A program made the position numbers and the translations under genes. The notes beneath the pieces are model-generated. The model saw nothing but the letters and a program-made list of their open reading frames with translations, had not been told where the DNA came from and made no database searches. Below, piece after piece: positions 25,355-33,752 of a stretch of DNA of 34,329 nt (positions within the stretch are counted from its first letter, which is position 1; the number at the start of each line of letters is the position of its first letter). This DNA comes from CAZIPZ01 sp964541075 (GTDB lineage Bacteria > Acidobacteriota > Terriglobia > 20CM-2-55-15). The stretch is taken from positions 1 through 34,329 of the forward strand of contig CAZIPZ010000013.1 of assembly GCA_964541075.1 (NCBI GenBank), given 5' to 3'.

Positions 25355-28300
25355 ATGGTGAGGAAACTACGATTTCTAGGATTGATCGCGCTGATTGCAC
25401 TGTCCGCTTCCGCGGCATTTTCTCAGGGCAGCGCGGGCGCAATCACCGGCACTGTCTCAGATGCGTCGGGTGCGCTGATACCGGGAGTTCAGGTCACGGC
25501 GACTAATCAGGCGACGAATCAAACGCGCCAAGTCATCACGAATGAAACCGGATCGTTTCGAATCGATCCATTACCTTCCGCCGTGTACAGTGTATCGGCC
25601 GAGTTGGCGGGATTCCGCAAGGAAGTCCGCAGTGACATCAAGGTGGATATCGACGCGCGGCTACGCATCGATTTCAAACTGGAAGTCGGAGCGGTGACCG
25701 ACGTTATCGAGGTCACCAGCACGGCGCCGGTGGTTCAGACGGACAGTTCGAGTGTCGGCCAGGTGATCGACCAACGCAAGATTCAGGACTTGCCGCTCAA
25801 CGGCCGCGTTCTGTCGGCTTTGGCCTACATCACTCCGGGAGCCTATGCGCCCCGCGCCGGTTCGAACCTTGCCGCGCGTGGCGGTTTCGTCACCGTAGGC
25901 GTGCCCGAGAGCGCCAACCAATTTCTGATGGATGGCATCAACAACAACAGTCCGCGTGCTAATGAACTAAACGTTCGAATCAACGTGGATGCCGTAGCCG
26001 AGTTCAAAATCCAGACCCAAAACTACGGAGCGCAATACGGCCGTTTCTCGGGCTCCCAGGTGGACGCCATCACGAAATCGGGAACGAATGAAATTCACGG
26101 CGGAGCGTTCGGCTTCCATCGCAACGACAATCTCGATGCCCGCAACTTCTTCGATGTTTGGCCTTTGCCCAAGAAGCCGGAATACAAACGTTGGCAATAC
26201 GGCGGCACAATAGGTGGACCGATCAAGCGCGATAAGGCGTTTTTCTTTTTCGGCTGGCAGAGTCAGGATCTGGTCCAGCAGCGGACGACAAACCCAACGA
26301 TTCCGCTGCCGGAATTTTGGGAAGGAAACCTTTCCCGGATCGCCACCAGGCCGATCATGGACCCGCTGACGGGACAGCCCTTTCCCGGCAACATCATTCC
26401 AAAGTCTCGAATCCATCCCGTCGCACTGAGGTATCGTCCGCTGTTCGATCGGGCGACTTTGACGGAGAACACCACTGTGCGCAACGCCAGAGCTTCGCAG
26501 GCGGAGCCGGAGGACTACTATCAGCCGACGGTCAAGATCGACTGGAGTCTTTCATCCAACCATCAGCTTATTGCGTCGCTAAATTCTTATATCGCAAAGT
26601 TCAAGGAATACAATTACGCGGGCCAGCCTGAAATTCCGGGGTTCATGCTTTATGGCGAACTGGAGAATCATCACATCACGCTTCAAGACGTCCTGACCAT
26701 CTCGCCGACGGTGATCAATGAATTCCGCGGTGGTGTGACGACAAGCGTTCGCCTGCGCGTCGCTGAGGAGAGAGAACGGAATTACAACCGCGAGGTGCTT
26801 GGAATCGTGGGCACGGGCGGTGACTTTGATTCGAGGGTGTGGGGCTACGCGCGGACGACGATCACCGGCTTCAGCGCTGTCGGGGTGAACCCCAGTTTCA
26901 CGGAGAACTCGTCAGAGCGGGCATGGAGCTTCATCGATATTCTTTCCGTGCAAAAAGGCAATCATGCGCTGAAATTTGGGTTCGACTGGCATCGTCAGGG
27001 CTACATACGAGCGGACATCTTCACACGGGCGAACGGCATTATGGACTTCAACGGATCGACGACAGGCAATGCCTTTGCGGACTTCCTGTTGGGTTTTCCG
27101 GACACGACCGAACGCCGCCTCCCACTCGCTCCTATTGGAGGAAAGCACACCCGCGCATCGACGAACCTTTTCTTCCAGGACGACTGGAAAGCGTCTTCCA
27201 ACCTGACCTTGAATCTGGGCCTCCGTTACGAACCGCAGGGCGCTTACACGCAAGAGGACGGAAAGCTCGCCACATTTGATCCCACGCTGGGCGGCGGACA
27301 GGGCGGCATTCGCGTTATGAAGAAGGCCCTGGAGCATCCCGAACTGGTGGCGGGCATCGACTATTACAAAAGATTGTTCCCCAGTCTGGTTTTTGACTAC
27401 TCGGAAAACTATCACAAACCCGATAACAATAACCTCGCACCCCGATTCGGATTCGCATGGACGCCTGGTGGGCGGAGCAACACAGTCGTTCGCGGCGGCT
27501 ACGGCGTCTTCTACAACTGGACCGTATTGTGGTACGGCGCCCACTTCAATCAGCCCCCCTTCAGCGTCGCTCAGGCGTTCGTCAAAGCAGACGGTCCAAC
27601 CTGGGACAACCTGTGGCCCGGCACCGGCGTGGGCGCAATCCGGACAGTCAACCACAACTACAATTTCGTGACGCCGTATTACCAGCACTGGAATCTGGGA
27701 GTTCAGCGTGAGCTTCCATTCGGCATCGTAATCGATACTTCTTATGTCGGCAAGAAGGGGACAAAAATCCTGCAAAGTATCGATATCAACCAGCCGCTGA
27801 CGCCGCGAGGCCCGAAACCGTATCCTTTGTTTGCATCTCCACTGACCGTCAACTCCTCGGATGCAAATAGCACGTACCATGGGCTGCAGTTGCGCGTAGA
27901 ACGGCGCGCGGCGAGCGGCGTCACGGTCCTGTCTTCGTATGCCTGGGGAAAAATGCTAAGCACGGGCGGCATCCGGGACAGCTACAATCGCATCATCGAA
28001 AAAGGACCGGACACCTCAGACATGAGACACCGGTTATCCGTCAGCATGCTCTACCAACTGCCCAGTTTCGGGAATGGTGTGGTCCGGGCAGTGCTTGGCG
28101 GTTGGGAATTATCCGCCATCTCCCGCGCCAACAGCGGAAGTCCGGTGACGCCGACGGTGTCCGGAGATTTCAGTCTGCGAGGAAGTCGCCGCGACCGTCC
28201 GAATATCATCGGGAACCCCGACCTCGGAAGCGCAGCTAATGCGAAGACGTGGTGGAATAAGGCCGCCTTCGCCTTGCCCGAGTCCGGCACCTTTGGCAAC

Positions 28301-28534
28301 GCCGGAGTGGGAAGTCTGGTGACTCCGGGATATTTCGCAACGGACTTCTCCATCATGAAGCGATTCAACTTGGCCGAGAACAAGGACCTGCAGTTCCGCT
28401 GGGAAATCTTCAACGTACTCAACCAAACCAACTTGGACGCTCCGGCCGCCAACTTCTCGGCAGCGACTTTCGGGACGATCGGCACCGCCCTTCCAAGCCG
28501 GCAAATGCAGGCTGCTTTAAAGTTTTCGTTTTGA
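25355..28534 (+). CDS. Oar-like TonB-dependent receptor, module copy B
   Basis: 1059 residues. The ATG at 25355 is preceded by GAAGAGGAGACC and starts a signal peptide (about 1-24, ending AAFSQ); an open frame extends 29 codons upstream but without a plausible signal. The regulatory-like domain (about 27-110) reads ITGTVSDASGALIPGVQVTA ... FRIDPLPSAVYSVSAELAGF; the plug (about 115-260) contains VVQTDSSSVGQVIDQRKIQD, LPLNGR and FLMDGINNNSPRANEL; the barrel ends LKFSF. It is more distant from the two copy A receptors than they are from each other. PLNGR and ITKSGTNEIHGG are typical of Acidobacteria/Solibacter-type receptors. A symmetrical hairpin follows at 28543-28577, before the DUF1549 gene. 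Confidence 0.9.
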   Translation: MVRKLRFLGLIALIALSASAAFSQGSAGAITGTVSDASGALIPGVQVTATNQATNQTRQVITNETGSFRIDPLPSAVYSVSAELAGFRKEVRSDIKVDIDARLRIDFKLEVGAVTDVIEVTSTAPVVQTDSSSVGQVIDQRKIQDLPLNGRVLSALAYITPGAYAPRAGSNLAARGGFVTVGVPESANQFLMDGINNNSPRANELNVRINVDAVAEFKIQTQNYGAQYGRFSGSQVDAITKSGTNEIHGGAFGFHRNDNLDARNFFDVWPLPKKPEYKRWQYGGTIGGPIKRDKAFFFFGWQSQDLVQQRTTNPTIPLPEFWEGNLSRIATRPIMDPLTGQPFPGNIIPKSRIHPVALRYRPLFDRATLTENTTVRNARASQAEPEDYYQPTVKIDWSLSSNHQLIASLNSYIAKFKEYNYAGQPEIPGFMLYGELENHHITLQDVLTISPTVINEFRGGVTTSVRLRVAEERERNYNREVLGIVGTGGDFDSRVWGYARTTITGFSAVGVNPSFTENSSERAWSFIDILSVQKGNHALKFGFDWHRQGYIRADIFTRANGIMDFNGSTTGNAFADFLLGFPDTTERRLPLAPIGGKHTRASTNLFFQDDWKASSNLTLNLGLRYEPQGAYTQEDGKLATFDPTLGGGQGGIRVMKKALEHPELVAGIDYYKRLFPSLVFDYSENYHKPDNNNLAPRFGFAWTPGGRSNTVVRGGYGVFYNWTVLWYGAHFNQPPFSVAQAFVKADGPTWDNLWPGTGVGAIRTVNHNYNFVTPYYQHWNLGVQRELPFGIVIDTSYVGKKGTKILQSIDINQPLTPRGPKPYPLFASPLTVNSSDANSTYHGLQLRVERRAASGVTVLSSYAWGKMLSTGGIRDSYNRIIEKGPDTSDMRHRLSVSMLYQLPSFGNGVVRAVLGGWELSAISRANSGSPVTPTVSGDFSLRGSRRDRPNIIGNPDLGSAANAKTWWNKAAFALPESGTFGNAGVGSLVTPGYFATDFSIMKRFNLAENKDLQFRWEIFNVLNQTNLDAPAANFSAATFGTIGTALPSRQMQAALKFSF

Positions 28535-28542
28535 CCGACTTA

Positions 28543-28577
28543 CTGCTAGGATGATCCCCAGTGGATTGTCCTAGCAG
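28543..28577 (+). terminator. Hairpin between receptor and DUF1549 gene of copy B
   Basis: CTGCTAGGA (28543-28551) pairs perfectly with TCCTAGCAG (28569-28577); the loop contains a further ATCC/GGAT pairing. No T tract follows, so it may act as an mRNA-processing or partial-termination signal that sets receptor levels apart from the downstream genes. Confidence 0.5.
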
Positions 28578-28639
28578 CACTCAAAATTGAATAGTTAGGT
28601 AGCAATAGCACCAGTTCTGGAAAACCGGAGGATTGCTAA

Positions 28640-30586
28640 ATGAAAACGAAGTCTCGAGCGAGAGTTCGGAGAGCCCTGCCTATCGTGCTTTTGATAGGTC
28701 TGATGTGCATGCTGTTGTCGGTGGCTGCACAAAATACACCCCCTAAAGATCAACAACCGGGTGCGCCGGCCATGGATCAGTTCCAGGATGTGCACCAGGG
28801 GATCTTTAATGCACCAGCGGATAAGGCGAAAGACGCCTCGCAGTTTACGGACGCTGTCTCGAAAGCGTTGCCGGAAGGCGTCAGGCCCGCCGGAAAAATG
28901 CCTCGAAAGAATTTCGTCGACGAGCACATTTTTGGCCGCATGGAAAAGGACGGCATTCCTTCTGCCGGCTTGAGCACCGATGAAGAATTTATGCGCCGTG
29001 TTTATCTGGATGCGACCGGGACACTTCCCGAACCGGAAGATGTGAAGAAGTTCGTGTCGAACACCGATCCGGACAAGCGCGACAAGCTGATTGATTCGCT
29101 GATCGGCACGGAAAAATTCGCCGAACAGTGGGCGTGGTTCTACGGCGATCTGTTCAAGCTGATGAACTATGCGGGCAATTTGAAAGACGCGTTCCAGTTC
29201 TGGAACAAAGAATGGCTGACGGTGGACCGTCCTTATAACGATGTCGTCAGCGACTGGCTGACGGGCGCATCGAAGAATCACAGTTCGGTGCCTCAGCTTG
29301 GATTCATCGGCCGCATCGTGCGCAACATCGGCCTGAAGAACCGCGAGTTGACGGATCCGGACAACTATGCCGCGAATACGAACAGGCTGGACGCGCTGGA
29401 TGAAATGGCCGTCGAATCGGGGCGGATCTTCCTGGGCGTCAACTACGACTGCATTTCCTGCCATGACGGGGCAGGGCACCTGGAGAGCCTGAACGTTTAT
29501 CTGGCCGAGAGAACGCGCAAGGAATTTTCACAACAGGCGGCTTTCTTCGGCAAGCTGCGCCTGGTGGGAATGTACAACGTCGGCAACGCCGATAACCTGT
29601 ATGACAACGATGCCAAGGGTTACGACACCGGCAACGACGTTCCGTTCTTCACCGACAGCGAAAGCAAGTTCCCGCGGACGGGCGAGACCTATGAGCCGGC
29701 GTTTCTGCTGACGGGGGAAAAGCCGCGGCCTGGGGTCGATCCTCGAGCCGAATACGCCCGGATGGTGACGACGCATCCGCAGTTTGCGCGTGCGACGGCA
29801 AACCTCATCTGGAGCAAGCTGATGGTCGTTGGATTTGTCGAACCGTGGGACGGCTTCGACCTCGCCCGCTTGGATCCGAAGAATCCACCGCCGGCGCCAT
29901 GGACGATCCAGCCCAACAATCCGGAATTGCTTGAAGCATTGGCTGCGGACTTCAGAAACAACAACCACAGCATGCATCGTTTGATGAAAACGATCATGAA
30001 GTCGAATGCGTACCAGCTGTCGTCGCGGTATCCGGGTGAATGGAAAGAGGCGTACACCCCGTACTATGCGCGCCACTTCGTCCGCATGATGACGGGCCAG
30101 GAAGTCATCGACAACGTGGCTACGGCGACAGGCCGGCCCTATAAGTTCCCATTTGGCTCCATCGAGGCGTCCCGCATCAAACAACTGACGGATTTGAACG
30201 ATGTCAGGGGTGGTGGACCGAAAAACACCGAAGCACTGGACATCGCGAGCATCATGAACAGTTTCTTCCAGACCAACCGGCAAAACGCGATTCAGACGGT
30301 CAACCGCGCCACGACGCTTCAGGCGATGTTGATGATGAGCTCGGGTCTGGTGAATCAACGGGTCTTGGCGGAGAACGGCAGCCGCATCGACAAGATGTTG
30401 AAAGCCAACAAGAGCAACGATGAAATCATCGACGAGATGTTCCTTTCCACGATAACGCGCCTGCCGACCGAAGCCGAGAAACGAACGGCGTTGCAGGCAT
30501 TCCCGTTCTCGACGGACCGCACACGCGCTGCACAGAATCTGCAATGGGCGCTGTTGAACACCGTTGAATTCGTGTTGAACCATTGA
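28640..30586 (+). CDS. DUF1549/DUF1553 secreted protein with CxxCH motif, module copy B
   Basis: 648 residues. The ATG at 28640 has CCGGAGG 8 nt upstream. A signal peptide covers 1-30 (KTKSRARVRR then a hydrophobic core, ending SVAAQ). It is a full-length homologue of the protein at 20854, with shared blocks MDQFQDVHQGIFN, FVDEHIFGRMEKDGIP, LIGTEKFAEQWAWFYGDLFK, the CISCHDGAGHLE motif at 271-280, PKNPPPAPWTIQPNNPELLE and ATTLQAMLMMSSGLVNQRVL. It ends normally with LNTVEFVLNH, which defines what copy A has lost. The CxxCH suggests covalent heme or a zinc-like site, as is usual for this family; function is unknown. The DUF1501 gene starts 21 bases after the stop. Confidence 0.9.
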   Translation: MKTKSRARVRRALPIVLLIGLMCMLLSVAAQNTPPKDQQPGAPAMDQFQDVHQGIFNAPADKAKDASQFTDAVSKALPEGVRPAGKMPRKNFVDEHIFGRMEKDGIPSAGLSTDEEFMRRVYLDATGTLPEPEDVKKFVSNTDPDKRDKLIDSLIGTEKFAEQWAWFYGDLFKLMNYAGNLKDAFQFWNKEWLTVDRPYNDVVSDWLTGASKNHSSVPQLGFIGRIVRNIGLKNRELTDPDNYAANTNRLDALDEMAVESGRIFLGVNYDCISCHDGAGHLESLNVYLAERTRKEFSQQAAFFGKLRLVGMYNVGNADNLYDNDAKGYDTGNDVPFFTDSESKFPRTGETYEPAFLLTGEKPRPGVDPRAEYARMVTTHPQFARATANLIWSKLMVVGFVEPWDGFDLARLDPKNPPPAPWTIQPNNPELLEALAADFRNNNHSMHRLMKTIMKSNAYQLSSRYPGEWKEAYTPYYARHFVRMMTGQEVIDNVATATGRPYKFPFGSIEASRIKQLTDLNDVRGGGPKNTEALDIASIMNSFFQTNRQNAIQTVNRATTLQAMLMMSSGLVNQRVLAENGSRIDKMLKANKSNDEIIDEMFLSTITRLPTEAEKRTALQAFPFSTDRTRAAQNLQWALLNTVEFVLNH

Positions 30587-30607
30587 TTGGAGATTGGAGA
30601 CGTATTT

Positions 30608-32002
30608 ATGGATAAGAAGACCTTAAATATTCTGGCTACGCGGCGAGACCTTCTGAAAGGCGCGGGACTGACCATGGCTGGCGCGATGCTGGGGGGCGGG
30701 GTCAACCCGCTGCAGGTTCGGGCGCAGGGCAAGGCCAATCCGCGCTCGACGGCGCGCAATATCATTTACCTGGAATGTTCGGGCTGCATCAGCCAACCCG
30801 ACACGTTCGACTACAAGGAACAGTGGAATCAACCGAAGGACCTGGATGTCCGCAAGATCCACAACGATTTGTATTTGTCCCACACGCTGTTCCCCAACCT
30901 GAGCAACATGATGGACAAGATCTCCATTGTGCGCTCCCTGANNNNNNNNNNGGTGCACTTCAACGGCGAATATCACACCCAGACCGGGCGTGCTCTGAAT
31001 CCAGCGCTGGCGAAGGAAATTCCGGCATTCGGCTCGCTGATCGCTTACGAGTTGGAATCGCAGCGTCGCGATACGGACACATTCCCAATGTACATCTCCA
31101 CATATCGAACCAATGGGTATGCCGGGGTGATCGGGCCCGGCTTTTTGCCGCCGCGTTTCGCGGCGCTGGATCTGAGTCCGATGACGGTCTTCGACACGTT
31201 CGGAGGGGCCAGCCAGGGAGTGGATCCGCTGCTGCAAGAGCGGTGGAATCAGCTGGGCATGTTGTCGGAGGCCGAGAATGCCGCCGGCATCGGAACCAAG
31301 GCGACAGAAGTGAGCGCCTACTATGACAGCGCGTATCAGATTCTGACCGACCCGCGCTGGAACAAAGTTTTCCAGCTCACCGATGAAGACAAGAAACGGT
31401 ATGCGGACGACGAAGTGGGTCGCGGCTACATTCTGGCCAGGAACCTGCTTGCGGCCGACGCCGGAACCCGGATGGTTTATGTGTACGACGGATCGCCGTG
31501 GGATCAGCATTCCCGCCTTTTCGACCGCGCCAAGAAGGAAAATCATTATGTGAACAGTGCGCGGTTCGATAAATGTCTGTCGTCGTTGATTACGGACCTG
31601 CAGAAGCTTCCCGGACGCGCGCCGGGCAAGACGTTGTTGGACGAGACGCTGATTGTCGCCAAGAGCGAGTTCGGCCGAACGCCGCGAATCAACCTGACCA
31701 TGGGCCGCGATCATTGGCGGTTCGTGTACTTTGGATTGTTTGCAGGAGGCGGTGTAAAAGGCGGACAGGTCATCGGAAAGAGCGACGCCGAAGCCGGATA
31801 TTGCATCGACACCGGCTGGAAGCATTCCGAGCAGCCATGGCAGGACAATGTCGTGGCGACGATCTATTCGGCTCTAGGCATCGACTGGAAGAAGGTCATC
31901 GTGGATACGCCGTCCAAGCGCGCGTATCACTACGTTGAAACGGCTCCAGTGGGCGGCTCCGAATTCATCAGCGACGATCCGATCGACGAGTTATTCGCCT
32001 AA
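30608..32002 (+). CDS. DUF1501 protein (alkaline-phosphatase/sulfatase fold), Tat-exported, module copy B
   Basis: 464 residues as written. The ATG at 30608 is chosen (TTGGAG 9 nt upstream); a TTG directly after the upstream stop would add seven residues. The twin-arginine signal is TRRDLLKGAGLTMAGAML (Arg12-Arg13). Family motifs: NIIYLECSGCISQPDTFDYK, FPNLSNMMDKISIVRSL, FNGEYHTQTGRALNP, DGSPWDQH, KSEFGRTPRINLTMGRDHW and the C-terminal GGSEFISDDPIDELFA. Ten N bases fall at codons about 112-115. The copy A protein has five residues there where the gap leaves room for four, so the true gap is probably 13 bases. The gene is followed by a strong terminator-like hairpin and then the SUMF1 gene. 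Confidence 0.85.
   Translation: MDKKTLNILATRRDLLKGAGLTMAGAMLGGGVNPLQVRAQGKANPRSTARNIIYLECSGCISQPDTFDYKEQWNQPKDLDVRKIHNDLYLSHTLFPNLSNMMDKISIVRSLXXXXVHFNGEYHTQTGRALNPALAKEIPAFGSLIAYELESQRRDTDTFPMYISTYRTNGYAGVIGPGFLPPRFAALDLSPMTVFDTFGGASQGVDPLLQERWNQLGMLSEAENAAGIGTKATEVSAYYDSAYQILTDPRWNKVFQLTDEDKKRYADDEVGRGYILARNLLAADAGTRMVYVYDGSPWDQHSRLFDRAKKENHYVNSARFDKCLSSLITDLQKLPGRAPGKTLLDETLIVAKSEFGRTPRINLTMGRDHWRFVYFGLFAGGGVKGGQVIGKSDAEAGYCIDTGWKHSEQPWQDNVVATIYSALGIDWKKVIVDTPSKRAYHYVETAPVGGSEFISDDPIDELFA
30942..30951. other. Assembly gap (10 N) inside the copy B DUF1501 gene
   Basis: Placeholder N run; the frame is kept as written, but comparison with copy A (RSMRTSEQIHFNG) predicts one more codon. Confidence 0.95.
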
Positions 32003-32012
32003 GCGAAACCCG

Positions 32013-32043
32013 CCAACACCCGGGCGGCTCGCCCGGGTGTTGG
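32013..32043 (+). terminator. Perfect 13-bp hairpin after the DUF1501 gene of copy B
   Basis: CCAACACCCGGGC (32013-32025) pairs perfectly with GCCCGGGTGTTGG (32031-32043) around a 5-nt loop. Only GCTTTGG follows, so it may terminate partially or protect the 3' end of the upstream message. The SUMF1 gene starts 31 bases later. Confidence 0.65.
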
Positions 32044-32073
32044 GCTTTGGATGTTATTTCAGAGGATTTTCCT

Positions 32074-32958
32074 ATGCCGAAAAGAATATTCTTTCTCGCC
32101 TGCCTCGGCGTTCTGGCGATCGGTCTTGGGGTGCAGGCTGCGCCGCAGTCGGGCTCCAACGATGCACCGCCGGGCATGTCGCTGATTCCCGCCGGCCAGT
32201 TCTGGATGGGAAAACCGATCCTGTTCTTGTTCGATGAACTGGATTGGACCGCGCGCGACCGGATAGACGATCTGCCGCTGCACCGTGTGACGGTGGATGC
32301 CTTCTATATGGATCAGTATGAAGTCACCCAATCCGATTACGCCAAGTTCGCCGCAGCGACCGGACACCCATTGCCGTGGGATTGGAAGGACGGCAAAATG
32401 CGCGAAGGCCGCGATAAGTGGCCCATGTACAACGTCACGTGGAACGACGCCGTCGCCTATTGCAGCTGGGCGGGCAAGCGTCTGCCGACCGAAGCCGAGT
32501 GGGAAAAAGCGGCGAGGGGCGGCCTGGAACGCAAGCTCTACAGCTGGGGCGACGAGTCGGCAACGCTATCGACCTCCGACAACGACAATCGATACGGACC
32601 CACCTCGGGCAACAAAAGGGCGCGCTTCGGTGACTCGAATCCGCTGCCGGTCGGCTCCTACCCTCCCAACGGCTATGGTCTTTACGACGTGACCGGAAAT
32701 GTCTGGGAATGGGTCAATGACTGGTACGAGCGCGATTACTACGCGTTCACGCCGGATAAGAACCCGCAAGGTCCCGAAACAGGAAAATACAAGGTGCTGC
32801 GGGGCGGCGGCTTCTCAGTCAATGATGCCGCACAGGTGAGCAACACCAGCGTTCTGGGCACGCATTATCGAAGTTATGCCGAGCCCTCGATTGTCACGAT
32901 CGGTTACGGATTCCGATGTGCGAAATCCGCAAGTCCCGCAAACGCGGCACAGAAATGA
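32074..32958 (+). CDS. Secreted SUMF1/FGE-fold protein lacking the FGE active-site cysteines, module copy B
   Basis: 294 residues. The ATG at 32074 is chosen (AGAGG about 8 nt upstream; signal peptide MPKRIFFLACLGVLAIGLG); a frame nine codons longer exists but would mask the signal. The fold signatures match the copy A protein: LIPAGQFWMGKP, VDAFYMDQYEVTQSDYAKF, WPMYNVTWNDAVAYCSWAGK, RLPTEAEWEKAARGG, YSWGDE, VGSYPPNGYGLYDVTGNVWE and GFRCAKS. The segment after VLRGGGFSVND has no cysteine, so formylglycine formation is not expected. Compared with copy A there is a Ser/Asp/Asn-rich insertion after the WGDE motif (SATLSTSDNDNRYG). The NTF2 gene follows after 14 bases. Confidence 0.85.
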   Translation: MPKRIFFLACLGVLAIGLGVQAAPQSGSNDAPPGMSLIPAGQFWMGKPILFLFDELDWTARDRIDDLPLHRVTVDAFYMDQYEVTQSDYAKFAAATGHPLPWDWKDGKMREGRDKWPMYNVTWNDAVAYCSWAGKRLPTEAEWEKAARGGLERKLYSWGDESATLSTSDNDNRYGPTSGNKRARFGDSNPLPVGSYPPNGYGLYDVTGNVWEWVNDWYERDYYAFTPDKNPQGPETGKYKVLRGGGFSVNDAAQVSNTSVLGTHYRSYAEPSIVTIGYGFRCAKSASPANAAQK

Positions 32959-32972
32959 AGGGGGATGTCGTT

Positions 32973-33749
32973 ATGAAAAAAGCGATCGTCTTCACAGCTT
33001 TCGTCCTTGGCGGCAGTGTTCTGCTGGCGCAGACGCCAGCCAAGCCGGCCGCTGCTCAGGCGCCGAAACCGGCGGCTGCAGCCGCACCCAAAGCTGCGGC
33101 AGCTCCCGCGGTGAAGGCCGCGGAAGCGCCCAAACCGGCGCCGCCTGCTCCCAACCCAGAACTGGAGAAGTTCAAAGCTCAACAGGAAGCCATTCAAAAA
33201 GCAACCGAAGTGGCGCGCGAGTGGTTCCGCAGGTTGAATGCGCTCGATGGTTCAGAGGAATCCGTCAACCGGTTCCTTGAAATCCATACGGCCGACGCCG
33301 TGTATACGTCCGGACCTCGAGGCGAGGATCAGATCGGCGCTGTCTATTTTCAGGGCTCCGATGACGTGAGGAAATTTGCGGCAAAAATGGCGAAGAGCTA
33401 CAGCCGCATCGCCTACTTCATCAAGCAGCGAACCACGGACAATCTCACCGCAGATCTGGTGACCGGAAGCATGAATCCATGGGGTGAGGTCAACATCGCT
33501 GTGGAGTTCGCCGGATCGATCAACATCAAGGAAAGCGTTCCCGCAAAAGAGAGCGCACCGATTGCAAGAGGAAACCAGGACGGCGCAAAGGAAGGCAGCA
33601 ATGTTAAAGAAACCTTCAAAGAGCGCCGTTTCACGGTTCCTGGATCGGCCTTCTTCGCCATCAAGGACGGCAAGATCAGCCGCATTCGCATCATGTATGC
33701 CGGTGGAGAATCTTTCGAAGTCGGCGGAACCTGGATTCTCAACCTATAG
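32973..33749 (+). CDS. Secreted NTF2-like protein with Ala/Pro/Lys-rich linker, module copy B
   Basis: 258 residues. The ATG at 32973 (AAGGGGG upstream) opens a signal peptide (MKKAIVFTAFVLGGSVLLAQ). Residues about 21-65 are a low-complexity Ala-Pro-Lys linker (repeated APKPAAA/KAAEAPKP units) of the kind that spans periplasm or peptidoglycan. From about 75 the NTF2-like domain begins: REWFRRLNALDGSEESVNRF, YFQGSDDVRKFAAKMAKSYS, LVTGSMNPWGEVNIAVEFAG, and the last strands SAFFAIKDGKISRIRIMYAG. Compared with copy A (20168), it gains the linker and a charged loop (ESVPAKESAPIARGNQDGAK). The gene closes copy B. Confidence 0.8.
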   Translation: MKKAIVFTAFVLGGSVLLAQTPAKPAAAQAPKPAAAAAPKAAAAPAVKAAEAPKPAPPAPNPELEKFKAQQEAIQKATEVAREWFRRLNALDGSEESVNRFLEIHTADAVYTSGPRGEDQIGAVYFQGSDDVRKFAAKMAKSYSRIAYFIKQRTTDNLTADLVTGSMNPWGEVNIAVEFAGSINIKESVPAKESAPIARGNQDGAKEGSNVKETFKERRFTVPGSAFFAIKDGKISRIRIMYAGGESFEVGGTWILNL

Positions 33750-33752
33750 GAA

